A stretch of DNA of 64,000 bases from Planctomicrobium piriforme (GTDB lineage: Bacteria > Planctomycetota > Planctomycetia > Planctomycetales > Planctomycetaceae): positions 164,548 to 228,547 of the forward strand of contig NZ_FOQD01000013.1 of NCBI RefSeq assembly GCF_900113665.1, written 5' to 3'. The stretch's first letter is position 1, and each line of letters opens with the position of its first letter. Under the pieces are notes generated by a model. That model had not been told where the DNA came from. It searched no databases and saw nothing but the letters and a program-made list of their open reading frames with translations. Positions 45,284 through 53,764 of the stretch are shown here, in pieces. The position numbers were made by a program, and so were the translations under genes.

Positions 45284-45322
45284 TGACAAAGTTCCGACGT
45301 CAAATCGACGTAAGTTTTGTCA
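45284..45322. promoter_or_regulatory. Dyad upstream of the integrase gene
   Basis: TGACAAA (45284-45290) and TTTGTCA (45316-45322) flank a direct repeat CGACGT...CGACGT. The position ~110-145 bp upstream of the integrase start fits an operator or accessory recombination site. Confidence 0.4.
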
Positions 45323-45326
45323 AAAA

Positions 45327-45345
45327 CTCTGCAATGTGCTCTGCA
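45327..45345 (+). repeat. Right-end CTCTGCA pair, candidate integrase arm sites
   Basis: CTCTGCA occurs at 45327-45333 and 45339-45345, 12 bp apart, about 70 bp inside attR, in the same orientation as the left-end pair. Confidence 0.6.
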
Positions 45346-45413
45346 AAACGATTTTCGACCTGTTTTTCGTCTCTTGAAACCACACCGTAAGATGTTTCAT
45401 TTCAAGAGTTTAC

Positions 45414-45492
<79 letters not shown>

Positions 45493-45823
45493 ATCCCACC
45501 CTCAAACAGGCCAGATGCCTGCCAAACAGCGGAGGGGAATCGTAGTCGTGGCCGGTTCCTGGTGTCAATCCGACCCACCCGCCGGCCGCGAGGTGCGGGA
45601 GGAGACCTGGTATTGGGAGTGGGAGCGGCTCGGGACGGGGTGCTGAGAGATTTGTCAATGGTCATTTGTCATTGGCCATTGAAGAAGCGGTCAGCTTTCA
45701 GCCGTCAGCGATCAGCAAGTAAGGGACTGAGAGTTGAACGATCTTTCCGACTCCCTGATCTCTGAATCCTGGCCTCTGACCCCTTTTCCTCTGGCTCTGG
45801 ACCCTCGACTCTCGACACTCGAC
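45493..45823. repeat. Intergenic region with ATTTGTCAATGGTCATTTGTCATTGG repeat
   Basis: No gene is seen. A repeat-like unit at 45649-45681 is built from ATTTGTCA and CATTGG words. A longer version in the same orientation is at 47096-47136, so the two flank the squalene-cyclase-like gene. Pieces reading CAGTC/TCAGC follow at about 45691-45715. Confidence 0.5.
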
Positions 45824-46849
45824 TCAACGCTGATAAATCGGTAGAAACGCGCGGTCGAGTTGGAGGACCGTGGCGTTGATCGCGGTTACATACACGTTCC
45901 CCACCTGACCGTCCTGCCAGCTGCCATCGGCCGACTGCGTTGCCAGCAGCACCTGTTTGAGCTCGCCGTAATACTTTGGCCAGAGAGCCTCGTCGCGGTA
46001 CATCACCTGGGCGTAGTAGTAGTGCAGGTAGTGCCAGTGCCCGAAGCCGTTGGTGCGGATTGCTCCCCCTTGCGGCCAGATGTTGTTCTTGCAGAACTCG
46101 AGCATCTTCCGCACGTCTTCAGACTCGCCGTAATCGCCGGCGCTGTACATGCTGGCCACGGCGGCTGCGGTGATCGGCGCCCGGGCACCGCCGCCGCGGA
46201 TGCTGTAGTTGATCCCGCCGTCGACCGTCATGCAGGCGTTGATGTACTGCTTCGCCCGATCGATGATTTCGCGAGGAACCGGAATACCAGCGTTGCGGCA
46301 CGCCCGTAGTCCCTGTACCTGAGTCACGCAGGTGGAACCTTCGTCGAAGTCGTTGCCGTCTCTGGCGGAGACATAGCCCCACCCTCCCCGGCTCGTCTGG
46401 GCTTCAGCACTGAACCGCACGGCCCGTTCCAGCACCTGGCGGATCTGCCGACGCCGTTCCTCGTCTTCTTCTTCGCCATAAACCTCAGACAGGAACAGCA
46501 TCGAGAAGCCGTGACCATATGTATAGTGGTAGTCGTCGGCGTAGCCGATCAGTCCGCCAGGCTGAGCGGTGTCGAGCAGAAAGTCGACCGCACGGCTGAC
46601 ATTACGGGCGTACTTGCCACGGGTGGTGGTCGATCCTTCGGCGAGAAGCGCCATGGCGCACAAGGCGGTCATCGCCACGCGGTACTGACCGCTGTTCGCT
46701 TCCCAGTACCCCTGCCGCCGCTGTTCTCTGGCGAGGTAATCCAACGCCCGAGTGACCGAGCGTTCTACCTGTGGATCGGTGTCGAGGGCCATCGCCGGCC
46801 GCATTGCGGCGGGCTGCCAGAGCAACAGACAGGCAAGAGCGATCCGCAT
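45824..46849 (-). CDS. Secreted squalene-cyclase/prenyltransferase-like repeat protein
   Basis: A 341-aa protein with a signal peptide (MRIALACLLLWQPAAMRPAMA, ATG 46849) and an alpha/alpha barrel of the squalene/oxidosqualene cyclase repeat type: ALDYLAREQRRQGYW, TSRGGWGYVSARDGNDFDEGS, VDGGINYSIRGG and SADGSWQDGQVGNVYVTAI. The DxDD catalytic motif of true cyclases is not evident, and the export signal argues against membrane triterpene synthesis. Such exported homologues are common in planctomycetes and are of unknown function. Confidence 0.8.
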   Translation of the reverse strand: MRIALACLLLWQPAAMRPAMALDTDPQVERSVTRALDYLAREQRRQGYWEANSGQYRVAMTALCAMALLAEGSTTTRGKYARNVSRAVDFLLDTAQPGGLIGYADDYHYTYGHGFSMLFLSEVYGEEEDEERRRQIRQVLERAVRFSAEAQTSRGGWGYVSARDGNDFDEGSTCVTQVQGLRACRNAGIPVPREIIDRAKQYINACMTVDGGINYSIRGGGARAPITAAAVASMYSAGDYGESEDVRKMLEFCKNNIWPQGGAIRTNGFGHWHYLHYYYAQVMYRDEALWPKYYGELKQVLLATQSADGSWQDGQVGNVYVTAINATVLQLDRAFLPIYQR

Positions 46850-47659
46850 CCAGTGTTGACGAACCCTTGGGCCTGTCGAATGACAATTCGGCCCCTCACC
46901 CCCTGCCCCTCTCTCCGGAGTACCGGGGCGAGGGGAGCATGATGACAAGATATTCGAAATTCCGTTCAGTTTGCTGCTCCCTGCAGGGGGGTCTATGCCT
47001 GGGACGAGCGGGGTCGGCCAGGCGGAATGCATTCTAGCCCGAGCGGGGGAAGGAGAGACAAGAGAAGTGGCGGGATTCGGGGGCACGGGTAGGGGATTTG
47101 TCATTGGTCAATGGTCATTTGTCATTGGCTATTGAGGGAAGACGGTGTTTGGGCCGGTCTGCTTTGAAGTAGGAAAAACTCTGCTTTGAGGGCGATTCGT
47201 CGCGGAGGGGGGATGTGTCGGCGGGGAAGTGGTCGGGTTGTGCGTGACGCAAGTCGCGTCCCTGGATGGGGCTGAAAATTCCGATCAAGACATGCTTCCC
47301 ATCGCCCTCAATTCTATTAAGAATCAAGGTTCGAAGTCTTGCGGACGGAGCCCTTTGAAATGTGAGGCACGGCTGCGCTCATCGCTGCCGCTCGCATTTT
47401 CCCTTCCCCACTGTGCCTGACGGCGTCCAGTTCACGCTTTCAGTTTCGGCAACTCTGCGATTCCGGTTCTCCCAGGTCAACCTGTACCGGTCTGGCGGAC
47501 CCTGCCGGCGCTGACAGTTCGACTGGTTGCAGGACAGGCAGTTGCCGATCAAACAAGACGCCGCTGGCAGGTCGCACGGAGGTGCGCAAAGCCGGAGGGT
47601 GTTTTTCAGATCGGCCTGGTGGTCAGGAACTTCGACAGGGAAGCTCGGTTCTGTTCCGC
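46850..47659. other. 810-bp intergenic region
   Basis: Divergent gap between the cyclase-like gene and the kinase gene. No conserved open frame is seen. It contains the second copy of the ATTTGTCATTGG repeat (47096-47136). The rest is GC-rich without clear dyads. The promoter of the kinase/phosphatase pair should be in the right part. Confidence 0.4.
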
Positions 47660-48487
47660 ATGAGAGGCATGGTCACCTTGTCGATCCGGGCACGTCAAAA
47701 GCTGGGAAAATACCGTATTGAAAAGCGCCTGAGTGAAGGCGGCTTCGCGACGGTGTACCGCGCGTTCGATACGATTGAAGGGGTGCATGTCGCCCTGAAA
47801 ATCCCCCGCAGTCTGAAACCCTCGACCGATACGCTCCGCGACTTCCGGCGGGAAGTGCGACTGGCGGCCAAGCTCGAACATCCGAATATTCTGCCGCTCA
47901 AAGACGCCTCGGTCATCGACGACTATTTCGTCATCACCTTCCCGCTGGGCGAACGGACCCTGGCCGACCGCATCTGCCGTCGAGTGTCGTTCCGGGCCGC
48001 CTTGAGCCTGTCGGAACAGATGCTTGAAGCCCTGTGCTACGCCCATCAGCAGCGGATCATTCACTGCGACGTGAAACCCGAGAACATGGTGCTGTTCGCG
48101 GGCGATCGGCTGCGTCTCGGCGACTTCGGCATTGCCAAGTTCGCACAGAAAACAATTCGCGGATCTGGAACGGGCACCTTGGGTTACATGGCCCCGGAAC
48201 AGGCGATGGGCAAGCCCTCGCAGCGATCCGATGTTTTCTCTGCTGGACTGATTATCTATCGTATGCTGACGGGGGAATGGCCTGAATGGCCCTATTCCTG
48301 GCCGCCGCCGGCAATTGGAAAATTGCGGGCTCGCGTCCATCCGGATTTTATTGCGTTTTTGCAGAAGGCCATCGATGCTGATCCCAGACGGCGATTCCGC
48401 GATGCCGAACAAATGCGGAACGCCTTCCTGCGATTAAAGCCGAGGGTCCTGGTCTATGCAGAACGACGTCGCCGCCGCACCGCCTGA
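47660..48487 (+). CDS. Hanks-type serine/threonine protein kinase (non-RD)
   Basis: A 275-aa soluble kinase with all subdomains: Gly loop LSEGGFATVYRA (25-36), Lys47 in ALKIP, catalytic loop HCDVKPEN (135-142), DFG (155-157) and APE (178-180). The HRD Arg is Cys, making it a non-RD kinase that may not need activation-loop phosphorylation. There is no membrane helix or sensor domain. ATG 47660 is used; ATG 47669 is possible. It overlaps the PP2C phosphatase gene by 32 nt, so kinase and phosphatase are coexpressed and probably act on the same targets. Confidence 0.9.
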   Translation: MRGMVTLSIRARQKLGKYRIEKRLSEGGFATVYRAFDTIEGVHVALKIPRSLKPSTDTLRDFRREVRLAAKLEHPNILPLKDASVIDDYFVITFPLGERTLADRICRRVSFRAALSLSEQMLEALCYAHQQRIIHCDVKPENMVLFAGDRLRLGDFGIAKFAQKTIRGSGTGTLGYMAPEQAMGKPSQRSDVFSAGLIIYRMLTGEWPEWPYSWPPPAIGKLRARVHPDFIAFLQKAIDADPRRRFRDAEQMRNAFLRLKPRVLVYAERRRRRTA

Positions 48488-49415
48488 CGCGGTTTCTCCG
48501 GATGCGCCCGTCGCTCTCGGATTCGAGCCCCCTGTCGATCTGCTCCGCTCCAGCCGTACGCTGCAGGATCTGACCGCCCGACTGGAGCCGCTGCCTGACG
48601 TGAGCGAATTCCGGCTTGCAGGGGGCGAAGCGGCTTCGCTGACGATTCGTTCCCCGCTGAAAGCCGGTCAGAACGAAGACGCCGTGGCGACGATTCCCCT
48701 CAACGACGAGCGCGGTCTGCTGATGGTGGCCGACGGACTCGGCGGACACCGCGGCGGTCGCGACGCCTCGCACCTGATGAAGTCGCTGCTGACCAAAGCC
48801 GCCCGTCAGTTGCGAAACACAGTCAATTCGTGCGTGATCAGCAAAGTAGTGCCGATCCCCAGCGGCACGAGCCTCACCGATCCCCGCACGGTGATCCTCG
48901 ACGAAATCGAACGGGCGAATCAGCGTCTGCTCCGTTCCAAAGCCGGATCGGCCACGACTCTGGCTCTGGTTGAAATCAAAGGCCGCCGCGTCCGCAGTTA
49001 TCACATCGGCGACTCCGAGATTCTCATCGTGAGCCAACGCGGACGATTGAAGTACTCGAGCATCTCGCATTCTCCCATCGGCTATGCCGTCGAGTCAGGG
49101 ATGCTGACCGAGGAAGAGGCGCTGTTTCACCCGGACCGGCACCTGGTGTCGAACGTGGTCGGAAGCGACCAGATGTCGGTCGAGCTCGGCCCCTGGGTGA
49201 CTCTCTCCCCGCGCGACACGGTGCTGCTGGCGTCGGACGGTCTGTTCGACAACCTGATGCAGCACGAGATCATCGAGTGCATCCGCAAAGGAAAACTGGC
49301 CGAAAGCGTCAAAGAATTGGCTCAAATGGCCCGTGACCGCATGATTCTGCCGGACATCGACTGCCCGTCGAAGCCGGACGATCTGACGATTCTGGCGTTC
49401 AGGGCATCGAAATAA
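48456..49415 (+). CDS. PP2C-family serine/threonine phosphatase
   Basis: A 319-aa PPM/PP2C phosphatase. Metal-binding motifs are present: QNEDA (about 73-77), MVADGLGGHRGG, SYHIGDSEI, LLASDGLFDNL and KPDDLTIL at the C-terminus. The first ~55 residues are a Pro/Ala-rich extension without a recognised domain. The gene starts inside the kinase gene (32-nt overlap, different frame), a strong sign of translational coupling. It is expected to reverse phosphorylation by the neighbouring kinase. Confidence 0.9.
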   Translation: MQNDVAAAPPDAVSPDAPVALGFEPPVDLLRSSRTLQDLTARLEPLPDVSEFRLAGGEAASLTIRSPLKAGQNEDAVATIPLNDERGLLMVADGLGGHRGGRDASHLMKSLLTKAARQLRNTVNSCVISKVVPIPSGTSLTDPRTVILDEIERANQRLLRSKAGSATTLALVEIKGRRVRSYHIGDSEILIVSQRGRLKYSSISHSPIGYAVESGMLTEEEALFHPDRHLVSNVVGSDQMSVELGPWVTLSPRDTVLLASDGLFDNLMQHEIIECIRKGKLAESVKELAQMARDRMILPDIDCPSKPDDLTILAFRASK

Positions 49416-49424
49416 TCGTTGAAT

Positions 49425-49460
49425 CAAATCCGAAATTCGAAGCACGAAATCCGAAACGAT
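49425..49460. repeat. Short AAATCCGAAA-type intergenic repeat
   Basis: Between the phosphatase and the converging glycosyltransferase, AAATCCGAAATTCGAAGC and GAAATCCGAAAC are near-copies of one unit. Similar AT-rich words occur near 63820-63900. Confidence 0.4.
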
Positions 49461-49474
49461 TTCCGCCAGGAGCG

Positions 49475-50587
49475 TTACTTCGCCGATCGGTTCACTTCGT
49501 TCGCCAGCAGTTCGGCATAACGGGCGACCATGCGGTCGACTGAGTACGCGGCCTGCATCTTCTGAGCGCCGGCCTGACCCATGCGAGTGAAAAGCTCCGG
49601 CTCCTGCAGCAGTCTGAGGGTGTACTGGGCGAATCCGACGCTGTCGCCGGGGTTCACGATCCAGCCTTCCACCCCGTGCTGCACGAGCTCCCGATTAGGA
49701 GGAATGTCGCTAACGACGACCGGTCGGCCGCAGGCCATGGCCTCCATCAAACTGTTCGACATCCCTTCAAACTGGCTGCCGAGCCAGAAGACGTCGATCA
49801 GATGCAACAGGCTCGCGGCATCGCGGCGATGCCCGAGCAGTCGTAGATGCGACGTGACTTCGACATCACGGGCGTACTGTTCGAGGTCACTGCGTTCCGG
49901 GCCGTCGCCAATCAGCAGCAAGTAGGCGTTGGGGTCCGCCTGACGCAGTAACTGAGCCGCCCAGAGCAGATGTCGCAGCCCTTTCTGCGGGGCAAGGCGA
50001 CCGACGAAGGCGATGAGTCGGGCCTCCGGGGGAAGGCCAAGTTGCTGGAGCAGTTCGGCTCGGGTGAGTCCCGGCGGAGGCGGGATTTCGACGCCATTGG
50101 GAATGACGGTGGTTCGTTCCGCGGGAAACCCTTGTTGCTGATAAAACGCCGCGACACTCTTCGAGTTGGCGACCAGGCGATCGGTGCGTGACCGCAGGAG
50201 ACGGTCGACCGTTAATTGCCAGCCTGACTTCCAGGAATCGACGCAGCGTTCGGAAATGATCGTGACTGGCCGCTTCCGCAGTCCCGCCGTGGCCAGACGA
50301 ACGGCGGTGTTCGCCGAGAACAGGCAGGAAAGCAACACGTCAGGCTGAGTCAGGCGAATCTGTCTCCGGAGCTGCCGAATGGGAGTCGGATCAAACCGCC
50401 AGCGTTTTTTCAGGATGGTATACGGAACATGGTGTTCGGCGAGCAGCGCCTCATAGGGCCCACCGCGCGACAGGGCCAAAACGTGGACATCGAACTGGTC
50501 CTTAGGGAGCCCGCAGGCGAGTAGGCCAAACTGCTTTTCCGCGCCGGATTGATCGAGCGTCGGAATGACAATCTGCAGCTTGATCAC
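49475..50587 (-). CDS. Glycosyltransferase family 4 protein
   Basis: A 370-aa GT-B glycosyltransferase. The N-terminal domain opens KLQIVIPTLDQSGAEKQFGLLA. The C-terminal domain has VIPNGVEI, IAFVGRLAPQKGLRHLL, LLIGDGPERSDLE and FEGMSNSLMEAMACGRPVVVSD, with the EX7E glutamates in place. The GTG at 50587 fits the start of homology; the frame stays open 99 nt further. It probably builds a cell-surface polysaccharide or glycolipid. The upstream lipoprotein gene is on the same strand, 49 bp away. Confidence 0.88.
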   Translation of the reverse strand: MIKLQIVIPTLDQSGAEKQFGLLACGLPKDQFDVHVLALSRGGPYEALLAEHHVPYTILKKRWRFDPTPIRQLRRQIRLTQPDVLLSCLFSANTAVRLATAGLRKRPVTIISERCVDSWKSGWQLTVDRLLRSRTDRLVANSKSVAAFYQQQGFPAERTTVIPNGVEIPPPPGLTRAELLQQLGLPPEARLIAFVGRLAPQKGLRHLLWAAQLLRQADPNAYLLLIGDGPERSDLEQYARDVEVTSHLRLLGHRRDAASLLHLIDVFWLGSQFEGMSNSLMEAMACGRPVVVSDIPPNRELVQHGVEGWIVNPGDSVGFAQYTLRLLQEPELFTRMGQAGAQKMQAAYSVDRMVARYAELLANEVNRSAK

Positions 50588-50636
50588 GGAACGGAACCGG
50601 CCTGAAGAAATGGGGAGACCAGGAGTGTTCTCCGGC

Positions 50637-51011
50637 CTACTGAACAATACCGGGGTAGTATCCCGGACCATAGGCGGCCGGTCCAATCATCGGGGGGACG
50701 GCGCTGGTCCCAGGTGCCGGAGCCGGTTTCGGAGTCGGCCCGCCAAAATGGGACTTCAAAAAGCCGGAATAGAAGCGGTCTTTCGTCTGCTGCGGCTCGG
50801 AACGCTGCTGCAGGAACCCCCGCGGACGGGCATCGACCGGCGGCCCGATGGTCGCGTCGGGATAGGGATCCTGAATCTGGGCAGCGCGACGCTGAGCCTC
50901 TTCGCTGGGCACCCCGATCGTCGGATACTGCACTCGATTCGGCGAGAACGCACAGCCCCAGACCAGCAACAGGCTGGCGACGACGATCAGGGATCGTGGC
51001 CTTGGCTTCAC
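50637..51011 (-). CDS. Small Pro-rich lipoprotein
   Basis: A 124-aa product starting with GTG at 51011 (MKPRPRSLIVVASLLLVWGCAFSP). The lipobox LVWGC follows a basic N-terminus and hydrophobic core, so the Cys is probably lipidated. The mature part is unstructured-looking and rich in Pro/Gly/Tyr at the C-terminus (GPTPKPAPAPG, AYGPGYYPG). No family is recognised. Location is likely the outer envelope. Confidence 0.65.
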   Translation of the reverse strand: MKPRPRSLIVVASLLLVWGCAFSPNRVQYPTIGVPSEEAQRRAAQIQDPYPDATIGPPVDARPRGFLQQRSEPQQTKDRFYSGFLKSHFGGPTPKPAPAPGTSAVPPMIGPAAYGPGYYPGIVQ

Positions 51012-51543
51012 CGCAGTGATCGATCTGTCAGGAGGGGAATGTTTCGAGACGAAAGGAGGGACAGCGACGGCGTTATATCGCGACCGGCAATTTCTGCCCA
51101 GCCCATTTTTGGGCCGCTTGCTCGACCGGGTGCAGGCGAATGAGCGGTTCTGCCTTGCTGAAAGTCCCTCTTATCGCCTGCGGAATGCCGGATACGAAAA
51201 GTAGATATGCCAAACGGCCGCGAACGCACTTCTTCGGACGATGAAAATGGATCTTCCTGAGCCAATCAAACGCTGGTTTTGTTACGAATTTTGATGCTCT
51301 TGACGCCGTCGGCTTAACAGAATGACAAGAACGCTGACAACGGTTTGAGGCGAGTCGGCAACGCGCGCCGTTGAGGTCTCGCCACACGTTGAATTGTGAA
51401 GACAGGGGGAGTTTTCCGACTGCGTCGACCCGGCCTCAAAATCCGGCTGCAACATATTGCAGAAAAAAGAGTTAAGAATCATTTATCGAGAATCTCACAA
51501 GGTTGTTGAGAAGGGGGAATGCCCTTTGCCAAGATGATCTGGC
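51012..51543. other. Intergenic region without recognised gene
   Basis: A 530-bp divergent gap upstream of the gene at 51544. No conserved frame is found. The right part is AT-rich (about 51450-51500) and should contain the promoter of the downstream gene. No clear repeat is seen. Confidence 0.35.
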
Positions 51544-52194
51544 ATGCTCATCATCGGCCCCCGCACACTCCCCCGCACGGAACTGACTTACATCGCCTTT
51601 CGCCTGGCGTGTCTCGACACGCGTGAGCGTCTGGAGCTGGCGTTACAGCTGGATGTCTGTCCCGAACGGAACTTCGGCTTCCTGACGGAAGTCCCCTTCC
51701 TGAGAAGCGTGCCGGCACAAGTCCAGATGGACCTGCTGATGGAAACCTGGGCGAAGCACCTGACGCCCGTCCCGCAGCCTGCCGACCTGCTCGACGAAAG
51801 CATTCTGTACTCCAGTTGCGAAGCAGCCGCCCGACTCATCCGGACGGAAGCCGACGTCGCTCGACGGTTCCTCTGCCGCGGTCCGGTCGAATGCACCACC
51901 CCGATCGACAAGAAACTGGCCGACAACCTCCAGAAGCTGCAGACGACGTTCGTACAGGAAGGCCTGTTCCTGCTGCTCAGCCAGTTTCAGGACATCCCCC
52001 CGCTCGAAGCGGTCCCGCTCAAAGCACAGCACGGGCTGACTCCCGAATCGTGCGAATGTCTCTTCGACGTGCTGGGACGCTGGTACGTCACGAACGAAAT
52101 TCTGCCCCGTTCGAACGGCCTGCTGACCCGCGTCGAAACCGAACAACTCGCCTCCCTGCTGAACGCCGCCCGCTGCTCGCAACACCCGATTTGA
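51544..52194 (+). CDS. Hypothetical protein
   Basis: A 216-aa soluble, Leu-rich, mostly helical protein (MLIIGPRTLPRTELTYIAFRLACLDTRERLELALQLDVCPERNF...). It has seven or so cysteines scattered through the chain, but no paired zinc motif. No family is recognised. Codon use is that of a genuine host gene, and the frame is uninterrupted with a clean ATG following an AT-rich promoter-like region. The nearest downstream gene is about 190 bp away. Confidence 0.55.
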   Translation: MLIIGPRTLPRTELTYIAFRLACLDTRERLELALQLDVCPERNFGFLTEVPFLRSVPAQVQMDLLMETWAKHLTPVPQPADLLDESILYSSCEAAARLIRTEADVARRFLCRGPVECTTPIDKKLADNLQKLQTTFVQEGLFLLLSQFQDIPPLEAVPLKAQHGLTPESCECLFDVLGRWYVTNEILPRSNGLLTRVETEQLASLLNAARCSQHPI

Positions 52195-52383
52195 GCGGGT
52201 GGGGCGTCGTCCAGACAGGTCACACATTCACTCCTGTCGATGCGGGGAACACCTGCCTGGCGCGGATTGCTCGTCCCTCAGGGAAAGTTTCTTGGCCGCG
52301 CACCTTGGGCACGGGCGATGATGCCTGACATCGAGGATCATTGGGCAGCCCTCGCCCTTACCTCGCCCGGCCAGGAGCACAAA

Positions 52384-52671
52384 ATGTGTCGTGACGCCAT
52401 TCAAGACGATATCGCGAAGTCGCGTACTCGGTGGTACGACCTGCCGGCAGCGGCCCTTTATCATCGGCCGATGCGCTGTCTGATCTGCGACGAGCGGTTC
52501 TACTCACTCCGACACGGCAGGCGATATGGCCTTTTGCCCCGGCTCTGGATGCATTATTCCCTGATCGCAATGGTCGCCGCAGGCGCTTTTGCGCTCTGGA
52601 ATCGCAGTTCGCCGACCGTACCTCAGGACATTGAGTTCGCCAAACTGGCGAACGAGCATTCTGCGAAGTAG
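52384..52671 (+). CDS. Small membrane protein with CxxC
   Basis: A 95-aa protein. RTRWYDLPAAALYHRPMRCLICDERFYSLR, with one CxxC pair, precedes a single membrane helix (WMHYSLIAMVAAGAFALW), and the last 25 residues are polar. The pattern of a basic segment, a half zinc knuckle and a helix recurs in small planctomycete proteins. ATG 52384 is used because the homologous-looking part begins before the ATG at 52471. Function unknown. Confidence 0.5.
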   Translation: MCRDAIQDDIAKSRTRWYDLPAAALYHRPMRCLICDERFYSLRHGRRYGLLPRLWMHYSLIAMVAAGAFALWNRSSPTVPQDIEFAKLANEHSAK

Positions 52672-52732
52672 AAGAAGCCAACCCTCTCTCAATAACTTGC
52701 GTTTCTGTGATTCGTAGTCAGACTGAAAACTG

Positions 52733-53650
52733 ATGACCGAGAACCTGAAACGACTTCCGGACAATCCCGAACGTTCCGCGCGAGCGCGGCTGGCGCTGGA
52801 AGGGTTGTCGGTCGGCGATGCGTTTGGTCAACAGTTCTTCTTTCCCTGGATCGTCGAACGCGCCGACGAAAACTGCCTGCCGGCGCCGCGCTGGAACTAC
52901 ACCGACGACACGGAAATGGCGATCGGCATCATTCAGGTGCTGGAGGAAGCAGGCGAGATCGATCAGGCTCGGCTGGCGAAACGGTTCGCCGAGCGCTATC
53001 TCGCGGAACCGGATCGCGGTTATGGCGCGGGTGCCATCGACCTGTTGAAGAGGATGGCCGAGGGTATCCATTGGACGGATGCGAGCCGCGAACTTTTCTC
53101 AGGCTCCGGTTCGTTTGGGAATGGGGCAGCGATGCGGGCAGCACCCATCGGGGCCTGGTACGCCGGTGAGCCTGACACCATCATTCATCAAGCGGCGCTG
53201 TCGGCGGAGGTGACGCACTCGCATGTGGAAGGCAAGGCCGGCGCGATTGCCGTGGCGCTCGCTGCAAGCTGGGCGCATGAGTGGCGACAGGCCGCACGCA
53301 AGCCGCCAGCGACAGAACTTTTGACTTCGACGGCAGAACGGTTGCCCAAATCAGAAGTGCGACGCGGCATTGAACAGGCCGCAAATATTCCGCTCAAGAC
53401 CTGGCCGTTTGAAGTGGCCTCAGAACTCGGTTGTGGCCATCAGATCACCGCCCAAGACACCGTGCCGTTCTGCCTGTGGCTGGCAGCAGGCCAGCTCAAG
53501 AACTACTGCACGGCAATGTGGACGACCGCCCGTATTGGTGGAGACATCGACACGAACTGCGCGATCGTCGGCGGGATCGTCGCGTTAGCCACCGGCCCTG
53601 ACGGCGTCCCAGACCAATGGCGCGCACACCGGGAGGCGTTGCGGTGGTGA
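52733..53650 (+). CDS. ADP-ribosylglycohydrolase family protein
   Basis: A 305-aa DraG-like hydrolase. The two metal-binding signatures are present: YTDDTEMAIG near residue 56 (first pair of Asp) and ARIGGDIDTNCAIVGGIVA near residue 267. GSGSFGNGAAMRAAPIGA and THSHVEGKAGA are further family segments. The fold removes ADP-ribose from Arg or other residues, or acts on ADP-ribosylated small molecules, using two Mg ions. The gene stands alone with no ART partner visible. Confidence 0.9.
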   Translation: MTENLKRLPDNPERSARARLALEGLSVGDAFGQQFFFPWIVERADENCLPAPRWNYTDDTEMAIGIIQVLEEAGEIDQARLAKRFAERYLAEPDRGYGAGAIDLLKRMAEGIHWTDASRELFSGSGSFGNGAAMRAAPIGAWYAGEPDTIIHQAALSAEVTHSHVEGKAGAIAVALAASWAHEWRQAARKPPATELLTSTAERLPKSEVRRGIEQAANIPLKTWPFEVASELGCGHQITAQDTVPFCLWLAAGQLKNYCTAMWTTARIGGDIDTNCAIVGGIVALATGPDGVPDQWRAHREALRW

Positions 53651-53764
53651 ATGGGGGTCTCAGAGGAGCATTGCGCTGGCGCAGGGGGCATCAACAGATG
53701 CGTGCCAACACGCCAAATGTCTATGGCGATCCGACCGTTGTCCAATGCACTCGAAGCGACAGCC

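Noticed and set aside
47105..47420. Short open frames in the 810-bp gap before the kinase gene
   Set aside because: Lengths are within chance, there are no motifs, and the two strands give equally weak candidates.
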